64,000 nt of DNA from Candidatus Eiseniibacteriota bacterium (GCA_016712505.1 JADJQY010000004.1:496001-560000), one strand, 5' to 3'. Counted from the first letter of the stretch, positions 9,021 through 18,328 are shown. The notes: generated by a model not told the origin, from the sequence alone. Program-made: numbers and translations.

Positions 9021-10412
9021 TCAGCGAAAACTCCGCACTGCGGCGAACCTCGTCCCCCGCTCCGGAACCTCGATCTCGAGCGGAATCGACTCGACCGACT
9101 GGTCGCCGGACCCGATCAGCTGTACCTGGAGACCGTGACGACCGGGAGGGAGGGTGAGCTGCACGATGTCGATCCTGGCGGGCAGTAAGACCCACCCCCG
9201 GGTGTCGGCCTGCTCCGAGGCCGCGCCGAGCAGGTTGATCAGCGCTCCCAGCGCCTCACTCTTTCCCTCTGCCTTCTTTCGCGCCGCCTCCTTGACGATC
9301 GCGCGGGCAACGGTCCGGAGCAGGATCCTGGGCAGCCGAGCGTCGAACTCAGACCGCGCGACCCGGGCGAGATCGAGGCCGAGTTCGCCATCGCGCTCGC
9401 GCCCCCCGGCATCGACGACCCTCACGGCGGAGACGCTCGGGCTGAACGCGGCCAGGCGGGGAAAGGCGAACCGGAGCACGTGGCTCAGGTCACGCCGACT
9501 TGCCGGGTAGTCATAGATCTCCCGCCCGTAGCGATCCCGGTAGCGCCCGGCGAGCCGCCACGGATCGTCGTCGCCGCCGTCTTCGTAGATCGGAAGGGTG
9601 ATGTCGACCGACTCCCGGGGAGGCACGAAACCCGACTCCACGAAGAGCACGACGTTGGGCGCCGTTCCTTCCCCGGCGTCGTCGCCAGGCCCGATCGCTG
9701 ACGCCAGCCCACCGACTTCCTCGTCGAGTCCGACCCGGCGCGCGGCACCCACATAGTCCCGAATCAACGAGACCGGCGGAGGCACTCCATACTCCTCGCG
9801 ATACGAATCGTAGATCGAGTGCGCATCGCGAAAGGCGACGATCGCGTCGTTCCACTCTCCTTCGGCTCGATAGAGAAGCCCGGTGACGTAGTGGAGGAAA
9901 GCATCCTGTCGCAGCGCCCCGTCGTCCTTCCCTTCGGCGTACTGCTCCAGCTCGAAGTTTGCCTTCCTCGCCTCGACCAACGCCTCATCCCACGCCTCGA
10001 GCGCCAGGTAGTTGAGCGCCCGGTAGTACTGGATGAGCTGGAGCTCGTACGGCATTCCCCGATACGGCAACTCCAGATCGGTAGTGGCCAGGGCGACCGC
10101 CTCGCGGGTGAGACTACGGGTGTAGAGCGCGTCCGAGATCTGCTCCGCCCGCTCGAACGCCTGGTTGCTCTCGGCCCAACGTCCGGCCAGGTGGAGCAGG
10201 TGGCCGCGCTCCAGCTGGAACAGGAGATCATGGGGGTTCCCACCCCGCTGCTCGAACTGGGCCAGGGCATCCTGCGGTTGGGAGGCACGGAGGGCCGCGA
10301 ACACCGGGGCCATGGAACGCGCGTGGGGGGCACAGCCAACGCCGAGCGACAGCAAGAGCGCCCCAGCGAGGAGCAGCCAGGGATGCAGACGAGATCGGCG
10401 CGCCGGATTCAT
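9021..10412 (-). CDS. TPR-type outer-membrane lipoprotein (COG3014-like)
   Basis: A 463-residue lipoprotein. The N-terminus has a basic region, a hydrophobic core LLLAGALLLSLGV and a lipobox ending GC (Cys about residue 27). Residues 35-210 form TPR-like helical hairpins (LFQLERGHLLHLAGRWAES, HYVTGLLYRAEGEWNDAI). The C-terminal part contains VLFVESGFVPPRE and a beta-rich end typical of the COG3014 group that accompanies LpoB and CsgG-type lipoproteins. It follows the LpoB-like gene by 16 nt in the same direction. A role in peptidoglycan or envelope assembly is inferred from that pairing only. Confidence 0.75.
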   Translation of the reverse strand: MNPARRSRLHPWLLLAGALLLSLGVGCAPHARSMAPVFAALRASQPQDALAQFEQRGGNPHDLLFQLERGHLLHLAGRWAESNQAFERAEQISDALYTRSLTREAVALATTDLELPYRGMPYELQLIQYYRALNYLALEAWDEALVEARKANFELEQYAEGKDDGALRQDAFLHYVTGLLYRAEGEWNDAIVAFRDAHSIYDSYREEYGVPPPVSLIRDYVGAARRVGLDEEVGGLASAIGPGDDAGEGTAPNVVLFVESGFVPPRESVDITLPIYEDGGDDDPWRLAGRYRDRYGREIYDYPASRRDLSHVLRFAFPRLAAFSPSVSAVRVVDAGGRERDGELGLDLARVARSEFDARLPRILLRTVARAIVKEAARKKAEGKSEALGALINLLGAASEQADTRGWVLLPARIDIVQLTLPPGRHGLQVQLIGSGDQSVESIPLEIEVPERGTRFAAVRSFR

Positions 10413-10428
10413 CGGGAGCGACCCGAGG

Positions 10429-11034
10429 TCAGGGCTTGTACTTCCGGGTCGAAACGAACTTCTTGATCTTGGTCTGACCGAGCCAGGCCTTGACGTTCGT
10501 CTCGATGTTCACCAGGGTCAGATCGACCTGATAGAACTTCACCTCTTCGCCCTTCTCGCGATCGTTGATCTGATTGATCTCACCAATCAGCATGAAGTCA
10601 GCTCCCACCTCGCGCCCCATCTCCTTGAGCGTCTCCGGCGTGGCGTTGATCCGCTGGTCTTCCCGCTCGGCCCGGACCTCCCCCCGCTCCTCGGCCGAGG
10701 CGACCACCTGGACCGACCCGGAGTTGACCATGGCGCGCTCGATGTCCTTCACGAAGGTCCCGACCGCGATGTGCTCCATCGACTTGTTGCGAATGGAGCC
10801 CGCAATGACCGTGGGGGTCCCGGAGAACCGCTCCAGCCACGGGTGCTTCAGACAGTCTGCGATCAGCTCCTCCGAGACCTTCCGGGAGTCCGAGTCGTTC
10901 CAGTTTCCGGACAGGTCGATCTGCTCCGTGGGATCTACCCGGCTGACCACCTTGCTTCCTCCACATCCTGTCAGCTCGGTCAGCGCAGAGACTAAAACAC
11001 AACACAACAACATGTTACAGATATTGTTCTTCAT
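10429..11034 (-). CDS. LpoB-like penicillin-binding protein activator lipoprotein
   Basis: A 201-residue lipoprotein. ATG 11034 is chosen because GGGGAGGA lies 8 nt upstream; the longer frame adds a meaningless tail. Signal peptide with lipobox LTELTGCGG. The body matches the LpoB fold: DLSGNWNDSDSRKVSEELI, then a three-stranded/helical domain with FVKDIERAMVNSGSVQVVAS, ADFMLIGEINQI and a C-terminal YQVDLTLVNIET. LpoB stimulates the transpeptidase of PBP1B from the outer membrane. The proline-rich linker of enterobacterial LpoB is missing, as in most members outside Gammaproteobacteria. First gene of a two-gene operon with the TPR lipoprotein. Confidence 0.8.
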   Translation of the reverse strand: MKNNICNMLLCCVLVSALTELTGCGGSKVVSRVDPTEQIDLSGNWNDSDSRKVSEELIADCLKHPWLERFSGTPTVIAGSIRNKSMEHIAVGTFVKDIERAMVNSGSVQVVASAEERGEVRAEREDQRINATPETLKEMGREVGADFMLIGEINQINDREKGEEVKFYQVDLTLVNIETNVKAWLGQTKIKKFVSTRKYKP

Positions 11035-11056
11035 TTCACAATCCTCCCCTGAGATG

Positions 11057-11077
11057 GGGCCGACCCGCGGTCGGCCC
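11057..11077 (-). promoter_or_regulatory. Strong hairpin in the lpoB-like leader
   Basis: Perfect 9-bp stem GGGCCGACC / GGTCGGCCC with a CGC loop, about 22 nt upstream of the start codon and next to the ribosome-binding site. A second GC hairpin (CCCCCGC-GGTC-GCGGGGG, 11131-11148) lies further upstream. Neither has a U-tract. Possible control of translation or mRNA stability. Confidence 0.4.
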
Positions 11078-11188
11078 GCCCGGAAGTGAACGGGACGCCC
11101 CACCGCCGGTCAAGGACCATCTCGCGCTAGCCCCCGCGGTCGCGGGGGGCGGAACCAGGCCCAAACTCCGTCAGCCCCCTCGCCGTCC

Positions 11189-11217
11189 TTGCTCCTGATC
11201 GGCGTAAGGCGTAAGAT
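11189..11217 (+). promoter_or_regulatory. Promoter of the 11285 secreted-protein gene
   Basis: TTGCTC (11189-11194), 17-nt spacer, TAAGAT (11212-11217). Predicted start of transcription near 11224, leaving a leader of about 60 nt. Confidence 0.55.
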
Positions 11218-11284
11218 AAACAGGCTTTTCTCCGTCGCGAACTCCGGCATCGAACCCAGGACTGGTAAGAGAGAGGACCCCAGG

Positions 11285-13360
11285 ATGAAGAGTCGTTTCG
11301 TGGTGATTGCAGCGGTCGCCGCTGCGTTGGTTCCGACGGCGAAGCCGGCGACGGCTGCCGAGATCAACACCGTTCGCTCCGGCTGGACGGCGGTCCACTT
11401 CTACACGGAGACGATGCACGACCTCGGTCTGCAGTTCTCCGACGTGGAAACGACCGCGGAACCGCGTGCGCAGCAGGACGTCTTGATGGAAGACCCTCAG
11501 CTTTTCTTCGCGATCAATGAAGGCTCCGGCCTCCGCTTCAAGACCTACGGCGGAAAACTGATCGGCGGCGAGCTGCTCGACGGCTCCATCTCTCATGACG
11601 GCGGCCTCGCGGTCACCTCGAGAGCGAACGGAATCCGGCGCGAGATGCGCGACTTCCAGGTTTCCCTCGGCCAGGCGGCCGAACTGGTGGCCCTCGATCT
11701 GACCAACGGCACCGTGGGCACCAAGCCAGCCTTCTACATCGCCTACCCGCGCCACAACTTCGCCAACCAGGAGCTGGTTCTCGGTCCGATGGACCTCAAG
11801 ATCACCTCCGAGTTCGCGGCATCGATGGGGCGCCCCGAGCTGGCCAACCGGACGATCGGCGCGATCGAAATCCACGCGCAGAGCGTGCAAACCGGCTCGA
11901 CCGCCGAGGTCGCCGCGCCCTACACGCCCAACTTCACCAACGGCGCCCTCGACGTGGCGCTCGGGATTCTCGATGACATGACCCAGGTCGCGCGTGAGGG
12001 GACCTACCCGACCGGCGTGATGGGCGGCGCCTGTGCGACGACCTCGTGCAACATGGGAACGGTCGACGTCCCCTGGCATGCAGCGATGGAAGAGAATCAC
12101 CCCTCGATCGCGATGGCGCTCTACCGTGAGTCGAACGGCAAGTTCGAGCAGGTCGGCGTCTCAGACATGAAGCACGGCTTCTTCGCCCTCTCGAGCAGCC
12201 AGTGCACTCCCTGCCAGCACCCGTCGGACGGCACCTTCCTCGGCGTCGGCTGCTCTGACACCTACGCGGTGAGCAACAACTCCGACCGGCAGTGGCTCGC
12301 GCCGCGCCCGGAAATCGCGCCGTTCAAGGGGATCTGGACCTGCCTCGGCTCGCACTTCGCCGGCGGCCAGCCCGACTGCGTCCGTCGCCACGGCGGCAGC
12401 GGCCACAGCGCGGCGCAGCACCGCCTCGCGGTCGCGGATGCCGATCTCGGCAATGCCGGTGCGACCTACTACTACGAGGGCTACTACGTCGTGGCCAACG
12501 ACGCGAACAAGCACAACAATATCGGTTCGCGCCGCTGCACCATGACCCTCTCCGGCAACACCTGGAACTTCAGCACCCCGAACTCCGGCAACGGCCTGAT
12601 CGAGGGACCGGCGATCGAGCGCTGGACCGCGGATCTGCGCACCAACCAGACCGCTCCGGCCGGCGGCCAGGTGATCCTCTCGGTGAAGACCACCGATGCC
12701 GGCGGCGGATACTGGGACTATGAGTACGCCCTGTTCAACTTCGACTCCGACCGCGGCGTCCGCAGCTTCAGCGTTCCGGTGGGCGACGATGTGACCAACA
12801 TCGCGTTCCACGACCCGGATCTGACCTCCACCAACGACTGGGCGGTCAACGTCGCCGACGGGATGATCACCTGGTCCTGCGAGGACCACACGACCAACCC
12901 GGCCGCGAACTACCTGATCTACGGCAAGCTGTACAACTTCCGCTTCCGGACCAATGCGGCTCCGGTGGACGACGATGCCGACCTGATCCCCTTCCTGCCC
13001 GGCACCGGTGGCGCGCAGTACACGGTCGCCACGCGCACCCCGCAGGGCAGCAGTGTCGCGGTCGACGAGACGAACGGCAGCGCCCGCATCCGCCTCGAGC
13101 AGAATCGGCCCAACCCGCTCAGCCCGCAGACCACGATCCGCTTCACCGTCCCGGCGTCGACCTCGATCACGCTCGACGTCTACGACACGAGCGGCCGTCA
13201 TGTCCGCAGCCTCGCCTCCGGCCCGGTCGCGGCCGGCCAGCACGACATCACCTGGGACGGCACCGCGGCCAACGGCCAGCGGGTCAGCTCCGGGCAGTAC
13301 TACTACCGCCTGCAGTCGGGAGACTTCACGGCGGTGCGGTCGATGCTGGTGCTGAAGTAA
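11285..13360 (+). CDS. Secreted protein with FlgD-like C-terminal sorting domain
   Basis: A 691-residue exported protein of unknown activity. ATG 11285 follows AGAGGA by 7 nt; the signal peptide is MKSRFVVIAAVAAALVP ending AATA. Residues about 25-600 form one large beta-rich region with scattered Cys pairs (GGACATTSCNMG, SSQCTPCQHPSDG, GIWTCLGSHFAGGQPDC) that look suited to disulfides or metal. The last 85 residues are a FlgD-like Ig domain: EQNRPNPLSPQTTIRF, VYDTSGRHVRSL, ITWDGTAANGQRVSSGQYYY, ending SMLVLK. The gene stands alone with its own promoter and terminator. I do not recognise the main domain. Confidence 0.85.
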   Translation: MKSRFVVIAAVAAALVPTAKPATAAEINTVRSGWTAVHFYTETMHDLGLQFSDVETTAEPRAQQDVLMEDPQLFFAINEGSGLRFKTYGGKLIGGELLDGSISHDGGLAVTSRANGIRREMRDFQVSLGQAAELVALDLTNGTVGTKPAFYIAYPRHNFANQELVLGPMDLKITSEFAASMGRPELANRTIGAIEIHAQSVQTGSTAEVAAPYTPNFTNGALDVALGILDDMTQVAREGTYPTGVMGGACATTSCNMGTVDVPWHAAMEENHPSIAMALYRESNGKFEQVGVSDMKHGFFALSSSQCTPCQHPSDGTFLGVGCSDTYAVSNNSDRQWLAPRPEIAPFKGIWTCLGSHFAGGQPDCVRRHGGSGHSAAQHRLAVADADLGNAGATYYYEGYYVVANDANKHNNIGSRRCTMTLSGNTWNFSTPNSGNGLIEGPAIERWTADLRTNQTAPAGGQVILSVKTTDAGGGYWDYEYALFNFDSDRGVRSFSVPVGDDVTNIAFHDPDLTSTNDWAVNVADGMITWSCEDHTTNPAANYLIYGKLYNFRFRTNAAPVDDDADLIPFLPGTGGAQYTVATRTPQGSSVAVDETNGSARIRLEQNRPNPLSPQTTIRFTVPASTSITLDVYDTSGRHVRSLASGPVAAGQHDITWDGTAANGQRVSSGQYYYRLQSGDFTAVRSMLVLK

Positions 13361-13406
13361 GCCACTGACAGGTGCGCCGCGTATCGCGGCGCAGCACTCC
13401 TCGCGC

Positions 13407-13443
13407 GGGGTGACCGAGCTCGGTCACCCCGTCGTTGTTTTCT
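13407..13443 (+). terminator. Rho-independent terminator of the 11285 gene
   Basis: Perfect 24-nt inverted repeat with half-site GGGGTGACCGAG, followed by GTCGTTGTTTTCT. A further 9-bp hairpin with TAT loop (TGCGCCGCG / CGCGGCGCA, 13373-13393) lies just before it. Confidence 0.85.
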
Positions 13444-13848
13444 CACGCCGGAGGATCCGTTCGGCGTCCGGTCCTGGCAGAGTGCGCTGCGCTCGTTCGA
13501 AGATTGCCCACCATTTCGCCCCTGGGCCGGGACTCGGCCCGTGCGGAGCGCGACTCCCCCGATCCGGGGCCTGCCCACCCACGCCGCGCGCGCCGGTTCG
13601 CGGAACGAGGATTCGAGATCTGCGGTCGACTTGCTTCGCTCGGTGCCACGCACAGGCCCTGGTCGAGTGGTCTGCAGATCGCGCGCATGCTGGATCACGG
13701 GATCCGAGCGGCATTCGGCGGCTGGCCGACAGGCTTGCCTGGGGCGTCGTCGCACCCGACCCGTGGCTGATTTCGGGAGAGTATCGAGCGGAGGGATGCA
13801 TCGGATGACGCGCCGGCCCGGCGGGAGAACTGGGATGGATACTCGGAC

Positions 13849-13871
13849 GGGCGGCGGCTGAGCCGCCGCCC
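13849..13871 (-). terminator. Terminator-like hairpin behind the Asp-box protein gene
   Basis: Perfect 10-bp stem GGGCGGCGGC / GCCGCCGCCC with a 3-nt loop, 9 nt after the TAA at 13881-13883. No U-tract follows, so it may block exonucleases rather than terminate on its own. Confidence 0.5.
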
Positions 13872-13880
13872 GCCGGAGGT

Positions 13881-16544
13881 TTACCTCGTCCGCACCAGCT
13901 TGGCCGTTCTGACTTCGCTGCCGAGGGCGACGCGGGCGAAGTAGGTGCCGACGGGGGCGGGGTTGCCGGCATCGTCGCGACCGTCCCAGGGGAAGGCGTT
14001 GGGCCCGGCCACTGCGGTGCCGCGATGGAGAGCCCGGATCTGGCGACCGGCGGCATCGAAGATCGAGACGTCCACTGCGGCAGCACCCTGAGCTTCGAAC
14101 CGGATCGTCGTCTCGCGCGCGAAGGGATTGGGGGCTGACTGCACGGTGAGACGCTGCAGCGAGCTGCCGTCAGCCACATCGGCGGCCACTTCGGTCGGCA
14201 GGGTGACGGAGTAGACGCCATTGCCGAAGGTGGCGGCCCGCATCAGGCGGGTTCCGGGATTGATCTGGAGATCAGTGACCATCGCCTGCGGCATCCCGGC
14301 AGTGAAAACGGCCCAGGTGGCACCGTTGTCGGTGGTGCGGAAGACGCCAAGGTCGGTGCCGGCGTAGGCCCAGCCCTCGAGATCCGGATCGAGTGCGACA
14401 GCCTGCACCGGATGATCCGGCAGGTTTCCGGTTGCGCCGATCCAGGTGAGCCCGGCGTCGGTGGAGCGGAACACGTGCGGATTGCCGTACCCCGAGAAGG
14501 TGATCCAGACGTTGCGACTGTCGCTCGGGTGGAAACTGATGTCGGTGCAGAAGAGGTTGGGCAACCCGGCAGTGACGTTGGTCCAGCTCGTACCGCCGTT
14601 GGTGCTGCGACGAAGTTCAAAGACGGCGCCGGTGGCGCTGCTGCCGGTCGCGGCGATCACGGTGTCAGCGTTGGTCGAAGCGACACCGATGGTCGCCATC
14701 GGAGTGCCGTTCCAGTTCGAGTTGCCGTCGGGGAAGAAGAAGCTGTCGCCCGAGTTGGTGCTCTTCTTGACCGCGAGCGTACCGGCGTAGATCACGTTCG
14801 GCGGGTTCTGCGCCACCACGAAGGGCGCGATGAAGTTCGCCTGGCTGGAGTCGAGGGGATGGATCTCCTCCCAGCTCGAGCCGCCGTCCCAGCTTCGGTA
14901 CATGTTGAGGTAGACGTACTCCTCGAAGACCAGATCGGGATTGTCGGCCGCAATTCCGCAGTAGCCGCCGTCACCGCCGAAGACCTTTGACCAGGCGGGG
15001 TCGCCGGAGTACCGGACGGTGCCGTTGTCCTGTAGACCACCGAACACCCAGTCCTGGATCGCACCGCTGACCGCGAGTCCCTGGTAGAACTGCGTCGTCT
15101 GCATCCCGCCGTTTTTGCCCGACCAGGCAGTGCCGTTGTTCGTCGACTTGAAGACTCCGCCGTCACAGGCCACATAGACCGTGGTCGGGTTGTGCGGACT
15201 CCAGGTAACGGCATGGGCATCGGCATGGACGTAGTCCGAAGGCCCTTCCGGCCCCCCGGCGGGAACGTCGCCCTCGTATCCGGCCCACCAGTTCGACACC
15301 TGGGGAAGGTTCGTTCCGCCGTTGGTGCTGCGGTAGACGTCGAGGCCGGCGCAAAGGATGGTGTTCGGGTCGCTCGGCTTCACCGCGATCGCGTTGTCGT
15401 ACCAGGCCTGGGAGTTCGCCCAGTTGGTCGAGTTGACCCTGGTCCAGGTGTCCCCGTTGTTCGTGCTCTTGTAAAGCCCGACCACCTGGCGCGTGCTCGC
15501 GTTCGACACGCCGGCGTAGAGCGTGGGGTTGCCGGGGCCGACCGGAGCGTAGATCGAGAGCGGCGTGCGCCCGAAGTCGGTCGTGGGCAAGCCCCCCGCG
15601 AGCAGGGTCCAGTTCGCGCCGCCGTCGGTCGAGCGGTAGATCCCCGGGTTCGGCGTGGTGTTGAGCTGACCGTGCGAGACCCACACCTTGTTGCCGTCGC
15701 GCGGGTCGAGCACGACATCCATCGCCATCAGGACGGGGTGGGAGAGACTCCAGGTCGCCCCGGCGTCGGTTGTCTTGTACAGCCCCTCGCTCGTTGCCGC
15801 CCAGACGATGTTGTGGTTGAGCTTGTCCATGGTCAGGGCAAAGACGACCCGCGACTGATCGAAGGTCCAGGTGAGGCCGGTGGTGTTCCAGGAGACGCCG
15901 TTGTCGGTCGACTTCAGGACGCCGAGCCCGTAGCCGTTGCGCGCTCCCGGAGTGCCGACTTGGCCGCGGCCGTAGCGCCCCATCTCACCCGTGCCGATGT
16001 ACATCACATTGCGGTTGCCGTGCTCGAAGATGATCGAACTGACCGACAGGGTCGGAAAGCCGGTCTCGACCCGGAACCAGGCGGTCGGCCCTTCGCCCGC
16101 ATTGGTCGACTTCCAGAGTCCGCCGCTGGCCGAACCACACCAGAGTTGGTTCGGGTCGAGGGGATCGATCGCGAGCGCCAGCGCACGGCCACCGACGTTA
16201 TTGGGACCGATCGGCTCCCAGCTCGAACCCCGCGACTGCGCCACCGGCTCGAGCGACTGGGCCGCCTGCCAGGCCTGGAAGTAGCCGGCCTCGGGGATGT
16301 TCGCGTGGGGAAAGGCGCGCGTGCCGTACCACCACTCCATCGCCTTCATGGCGTGCCCTTCCTCGGCCTTCCCCTCCCGCGCGGCCTCCCGCTCCTCGTC
16401 GGGCAGCGTTCGCTCCGCCCGGACGCCGGGCGGTAGCGCCTCCTTCGGTGAGGGGCGTCCGAACTCGCGCGCGGCAAACGGGATGAGCGCCGCGGCAGTG
16501 AGACCGAGGACCACGAGAGGGGCAGTGCTGCGTCCGAGAGACAT
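13881..16544 (-). CDS. Secreted Asp-box (BNR/VPS10-like) beta-propeller protein with FlgD-like C-terminus
   Basis: An 887-residue secreted protein. ATG 16544 is preceded by AAAGGA at a 6-nt distance, followed by a signal sequence (TAPLVVLGLTAAALIPFAA). About twelve Asp-box repeats of the type S-T-[DN]-x-G-x-x-W (KSTDNGVSW, KTTDAGATW, RSTDGGANW, KSTNNGDTW, RSTDAGLTW, RTTDNGATW) run through residues 120-780, as in sialidase/VPS10-type propellers. The C-terminal 90 residues are a FlgD-like Ig domain (APNPFARETTIRF, IFDAAGRQIRAL, WDGRDDAGNPAPVGTYF). It may bind or cleave glycans at the surface, but the catalytic Arg triad and Tyr/Glu of true sialidases are not evident, so no activity is assigned. 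Confidence 0.85.
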   Translation of the reverse strand: MSLGRSTAPLVVLGLTAAALIPFAAREFGRPSPKEALPPGVRAERTLPDEEREAAREGKAEEGHAMKAMEWWYGTRAFPHANIPEAGYFQAWQAAQSLEPVAQSRGSSWEPIGPNNVGGRALALAIDPLDPNQLWCGSASGGLWKSTNAGEGPTAWFRVETGFPTLSVSSIIFEHGNRNVMYIGTGEMGRYGRGQVGTPGARNGYGLGVLKSTDNGVSWNTTGLTWTFDQSRVVFALTMDKLNHNIVWAATSEGLYKTTDAGATWSLSHPVLMAMDVVLDPRDGNKVWVSHGQLNTTPNPGIYRSTDGGANWTLLAGGLPTTDFGRTPLSIYAPVGPGNPTLYAGVSNASTRQVVGLYKSTNNGDTWTRVNSTNWANSQAWYDNAIAVKPSDPNTILCAGLDVYRSTNGGTNLPQVSNWWAGYEGDVPAGGPEGPSDYVHADAHAVTWSPHNPTTVYVACDGGVFKSTNNGTAWSGKNGGMQTTQFYQGLAVSGAIQDWVFGGLQDNGTVRYSGDPAWSKVFGGDGGYCGIAADNPDLVFEEYVYLNMYRSWDGGSSWEEIHPLDSSQANFIAPFVVAQNPPNVIYAGTLAVKKSTNSGDSFFFPDGNSNWNGTPMATIGVASTNADTVIAATGSSATGAVFELRRSTNGGTSWTNVTAGLPNLFCTDISFHPSDSRNVWITFSGYGNPHVFRSTDAGLTWIGATGNLPDHPVQAVALDPDLEGWAYAGTDLGVFRTTDNGATWAVFTAGMPQAMVTDLQINPGTRLMRAATFGNGVYSVTLPTEVAADVADGSSLQRLTVQSAPNPFARETTIRFEAQGAAAVDVSIFDAAGRQIRALHRGTAVAGPNAFPWDGRDDAGNPAPVGTYFARVALGSEVRTAKLVRTR

Positions 16545-16610
16545 GGAAGTCCTTTCTGGAGGGGGTCGTTGCAGGCGACTCACCGGCGGCGATTCACGCA
16601 AGCCACGACA

Positions 16611-16639
16611 AGAATACCGGAGGAACGTGGGTTTACCAA
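16611..16639 (-). promoter_or_regulatory. Promoter of the Asp-box protein gene
   Basis: Minus-strand TTGGTA (16639-16634), 17-nt spacer, TATTCT (16616-16611). Leader of about 60 nt to ATG 16544. Confidence 0.6.
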
Positions 16640-16773
16640 AGCAGTTGGTCCCATCGAGAGTGCGTCCGGCAGGAGTTCCGGGTCAAGGTGGCGGGGTGCT
16701 TCGGCCGATACCGAGGGGTCGAGGGCGTCGGACAGTAACTGGTCATTTGCGGCAATGCGTCATGTTTTAGAAT

Positions 16774-16809
16774 TTGATAGTTGAGCTTTTATGCTTATTG
16801 AAGCAGAAT
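16774..16809 (+). promoter_or_regulatory. Probable glnA promoter region
   Basis: Two overlapping options: TTGATA (16774-16779) with 16 nt to TATTGA, or TTGAGC (16781-16786) with 17 nt to CAGAAT (16804-16809). TAGAAT at 16768 is another -10-like hexamer. The AT-rich setting is convincing; the exact elements are not. Confidence 0.4.
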
Positions 16810-16852
16810 TAGCACTTCAAGAGGCAATGTTTACAACTGCATGGAGGATTCG

Positions 16853-18292
16853 ATGGATACCGGAACGCTCAGAGACTTCCTGGAGATCCCCTACGACCGG
16901 CTGGAGGAGATGAACCTCGAGGTGAAGTCCCAGCGGCTCGCCCGTATCTCTGAGGAACGTGCCCAGGAAGAGCGGGTCCGGTACCTCACCGACGAAAAGC
17001 GGATCAAGGCGGTGACGGTCTGCTTCACCGACCTCGAAGGCCGCCTGCACATGCTGGACTACGACAAGAAGTTCCTCCTGAAGTCGGCCGACAACCTCAC
17101 CTTCGACGGCTCCTCGATCCGCGGCTTCTCCGCGCAGCAGGAGTCCGATCTGCGCCTGGTGATCGATTGGCCGGCGTTCTACTGGCTGCCGGCCGACGTC
17201 TTCGGGCCGGGCAAGGTGCTGGTCTTCGCCGAGGTGCGCGACCGCGACGGGTCGCCCTATCCGGCCGACTTCCGGACGCGGCTGAAGCACTTCTGCCAGG
17301 ATCTGCACGCCAAGCATGGGTACACCTGTCAGGTCGCGAACGAGATCGAGGGGTTCCTCTTCAAGGGGCGCGACGCCGAGCGCCGGTACGCGGAGACGGG
17401 CCGGTTCGAGTACGTTTCGACCGGGGGCTACTACCACTCGCTGCCCGGGGATGAGCTCCGGCGTTTCATCGACACTGCAGCCGAAGTGCAGCGGGCCATG
17501 GGCTTCGGAAACGAGAAGGACCATCCGGAGGTCGCGCCGTCGCAGTTCGAGATGAACTACTCCTACTCGGACGCGTTGATCGGCTCGGACCAGATCCAGC
17601 TCTACAAGCTCCTCTGCCGCCAGGTGGCGCAGAAGTTCGACATGAGCGCCAGCTTCCTGCCCAAGCCGGTCACCGGCGTGAACGGGAACGGCATGCACAC
17701 GAACATGTCGGTGGCGAAGGACGGGAAGAACCTCTTCTACGACAAGAACGGAGAAGAGGGAGTCTCGAAGATGGCCTGGGACTTCATCGATCGCATCCTG
17801 AACAACGCCCCGGACATCTGCCTGATCCTGAACTCGAGCGTGAACTCCTATCGCCGTCTCGATCCCCACTTCGAGGCACCGAACCAGATCAAGGCCTCGG
17901 CGATCAACCGTGGCGCCATGGTGCGGATCCCGCTCGGCAACGAGCGCAGCGCCCGGATCGAGGTTCGCTCGATCGCGCCGGACGCGAACCCGTACCTCGC
18001 GATCTACACCCTGTTCCGCACGGGGGTCGAGGGGCCGAAGTCGGAGGAGAGCGACGAGCAGAAGCGTTCGCGCACCCGCTTCCTCCCGGACAACATCTAC
18101 GACGGGATCCGCCTGTTCAAGCAGAGCAGCTACGCGGCCGAGCTGCTCTCGGAGGCGGTCCACAAGAAGTACGCGGAACTGAAGATCGCCTCGGCCGAGC
18201 GCTGCCCCGCGGCGCTGGGCACGCAGATCAAGGTCGCGGAGGTGATGTTCCACCACGAGGTGACGAACCAGTATCTCTGGAACCAGTTCTAG
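16853..18292 (+). CDS. glnA: Glutamine synthetase
   Basis: A 479-residue glutamine synthetase (L-glutamate + NH3 + ATP to glutamine), the central ammonium-assimilation enzyme of the cytoplasm. ATG 16853 has GGAGG 5 nt upstream; an in-frame ATG at 16841 overlaps that site and is rejected. Motifs in order: FDGSSIRGF, NEIEGFLF (metal-binding Glu), VNGNGMHTNMS (His ligand), SSVNSYRRLDPHFEAPNQI, RSARIEVR (phosphate-binding Arg). A NIYD sequence near residue 410 lies where GSI-beta enzymes have the adenylylated Tyr, so covalent control is possible but not shown. The N-terminus (about 35 residues before the beta-grasp) is longer than in Enterobacteria. Monocistronic with its own terminator. Confidence 0.93.
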   Translation: MDTGTLRDFLEIPYDRLEEMNLEVKSQRLARISEERAQEERVRYLTDEKRIKAVTVCFTDLEGRLHMLDYDKKFLLKSADNLTFDGSSIRGFSAQQESDLRLVIDWPAFYWLPADVFGPGKVLVFAEVRDRDGSPYPADFRTRLKHFCQDLHAKHGYTCQVANEIEGFLFKGRDAERRYAETGRFEYVSTGGYYHSLPGDELRRFIDTAAEVQRAMGFGNEKDHPEVAPSQFEMNYSYSDALIGSDQIQLYKLLCRQVAQKFDMSASFLPKPVTGVNGNGMHTNMSVAKDGKNLFYDKNGEEGVSKMAWDFIDRILNNAPDICLILNSSVNSYRRLDPHFEAPNQIKASAINRGAMVRIPLGNERSARIEVRSIAPDANPYLAIYTLFRTGVEGPKSEESDEQKRSRTRFLPDNIYDGIRLFKQSSYAAELLSEAVHKKYAELKIASAERCPAALGTQIKVAEVMFHHEVTNQYLWNQF

Positions 18293-18300
18293 GCCAGGTC

Positions 18301-18327
18301 CCGTGCGCGCCGGACCGGCGCGCACGG
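18301..18327 (+). terminator. Long GC hairpin directly after glnA
   Basis: Inverted repeat with 11-bp arms (CCGTGCGCGCC / GGCGCGCACGG) around GGACC, 8 nt after the glnA stop. No U-tract. Probably a 3'-end stabilising hairpin ahead of the true terminator at 18459. Confidence 0.5.
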
Positions 18328-18328
18328 C

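Larger units (their letters stand above)
13361..13880. other. Convergent intergenic region, no gene seen
   Basis: A 520-bp stretch between convergent secreted-protein genes. It contains three strong hairpins belonging to the gene ends (13373-13393, 13407-13430, 13849-13871). The frames inside it are Arg/Pro/Ser-rich, have no ribosome-binding site and look like chance openings in GC-rich DNA. Confidence 0.6.
16545..16852. other. Divergent regulatory region between Asp-box gene and glnA
   Basis: A 308-bp region, with the part from 16740 to 16840 unusually AT-rich for this genome. It carries the minus promoter at 16611-16639 and glnA control signals. No sigma-54 GG-N10-GC element with correct spacing was found near glnA. 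Confidence 0.6.

Noticed and set aside
16740..16760. Sigma-54 promoter for glnA, suggested by TGG...TTGC
   Set aside because: GG and GC are not at the required 10-nt spacing, so the match is accidental.
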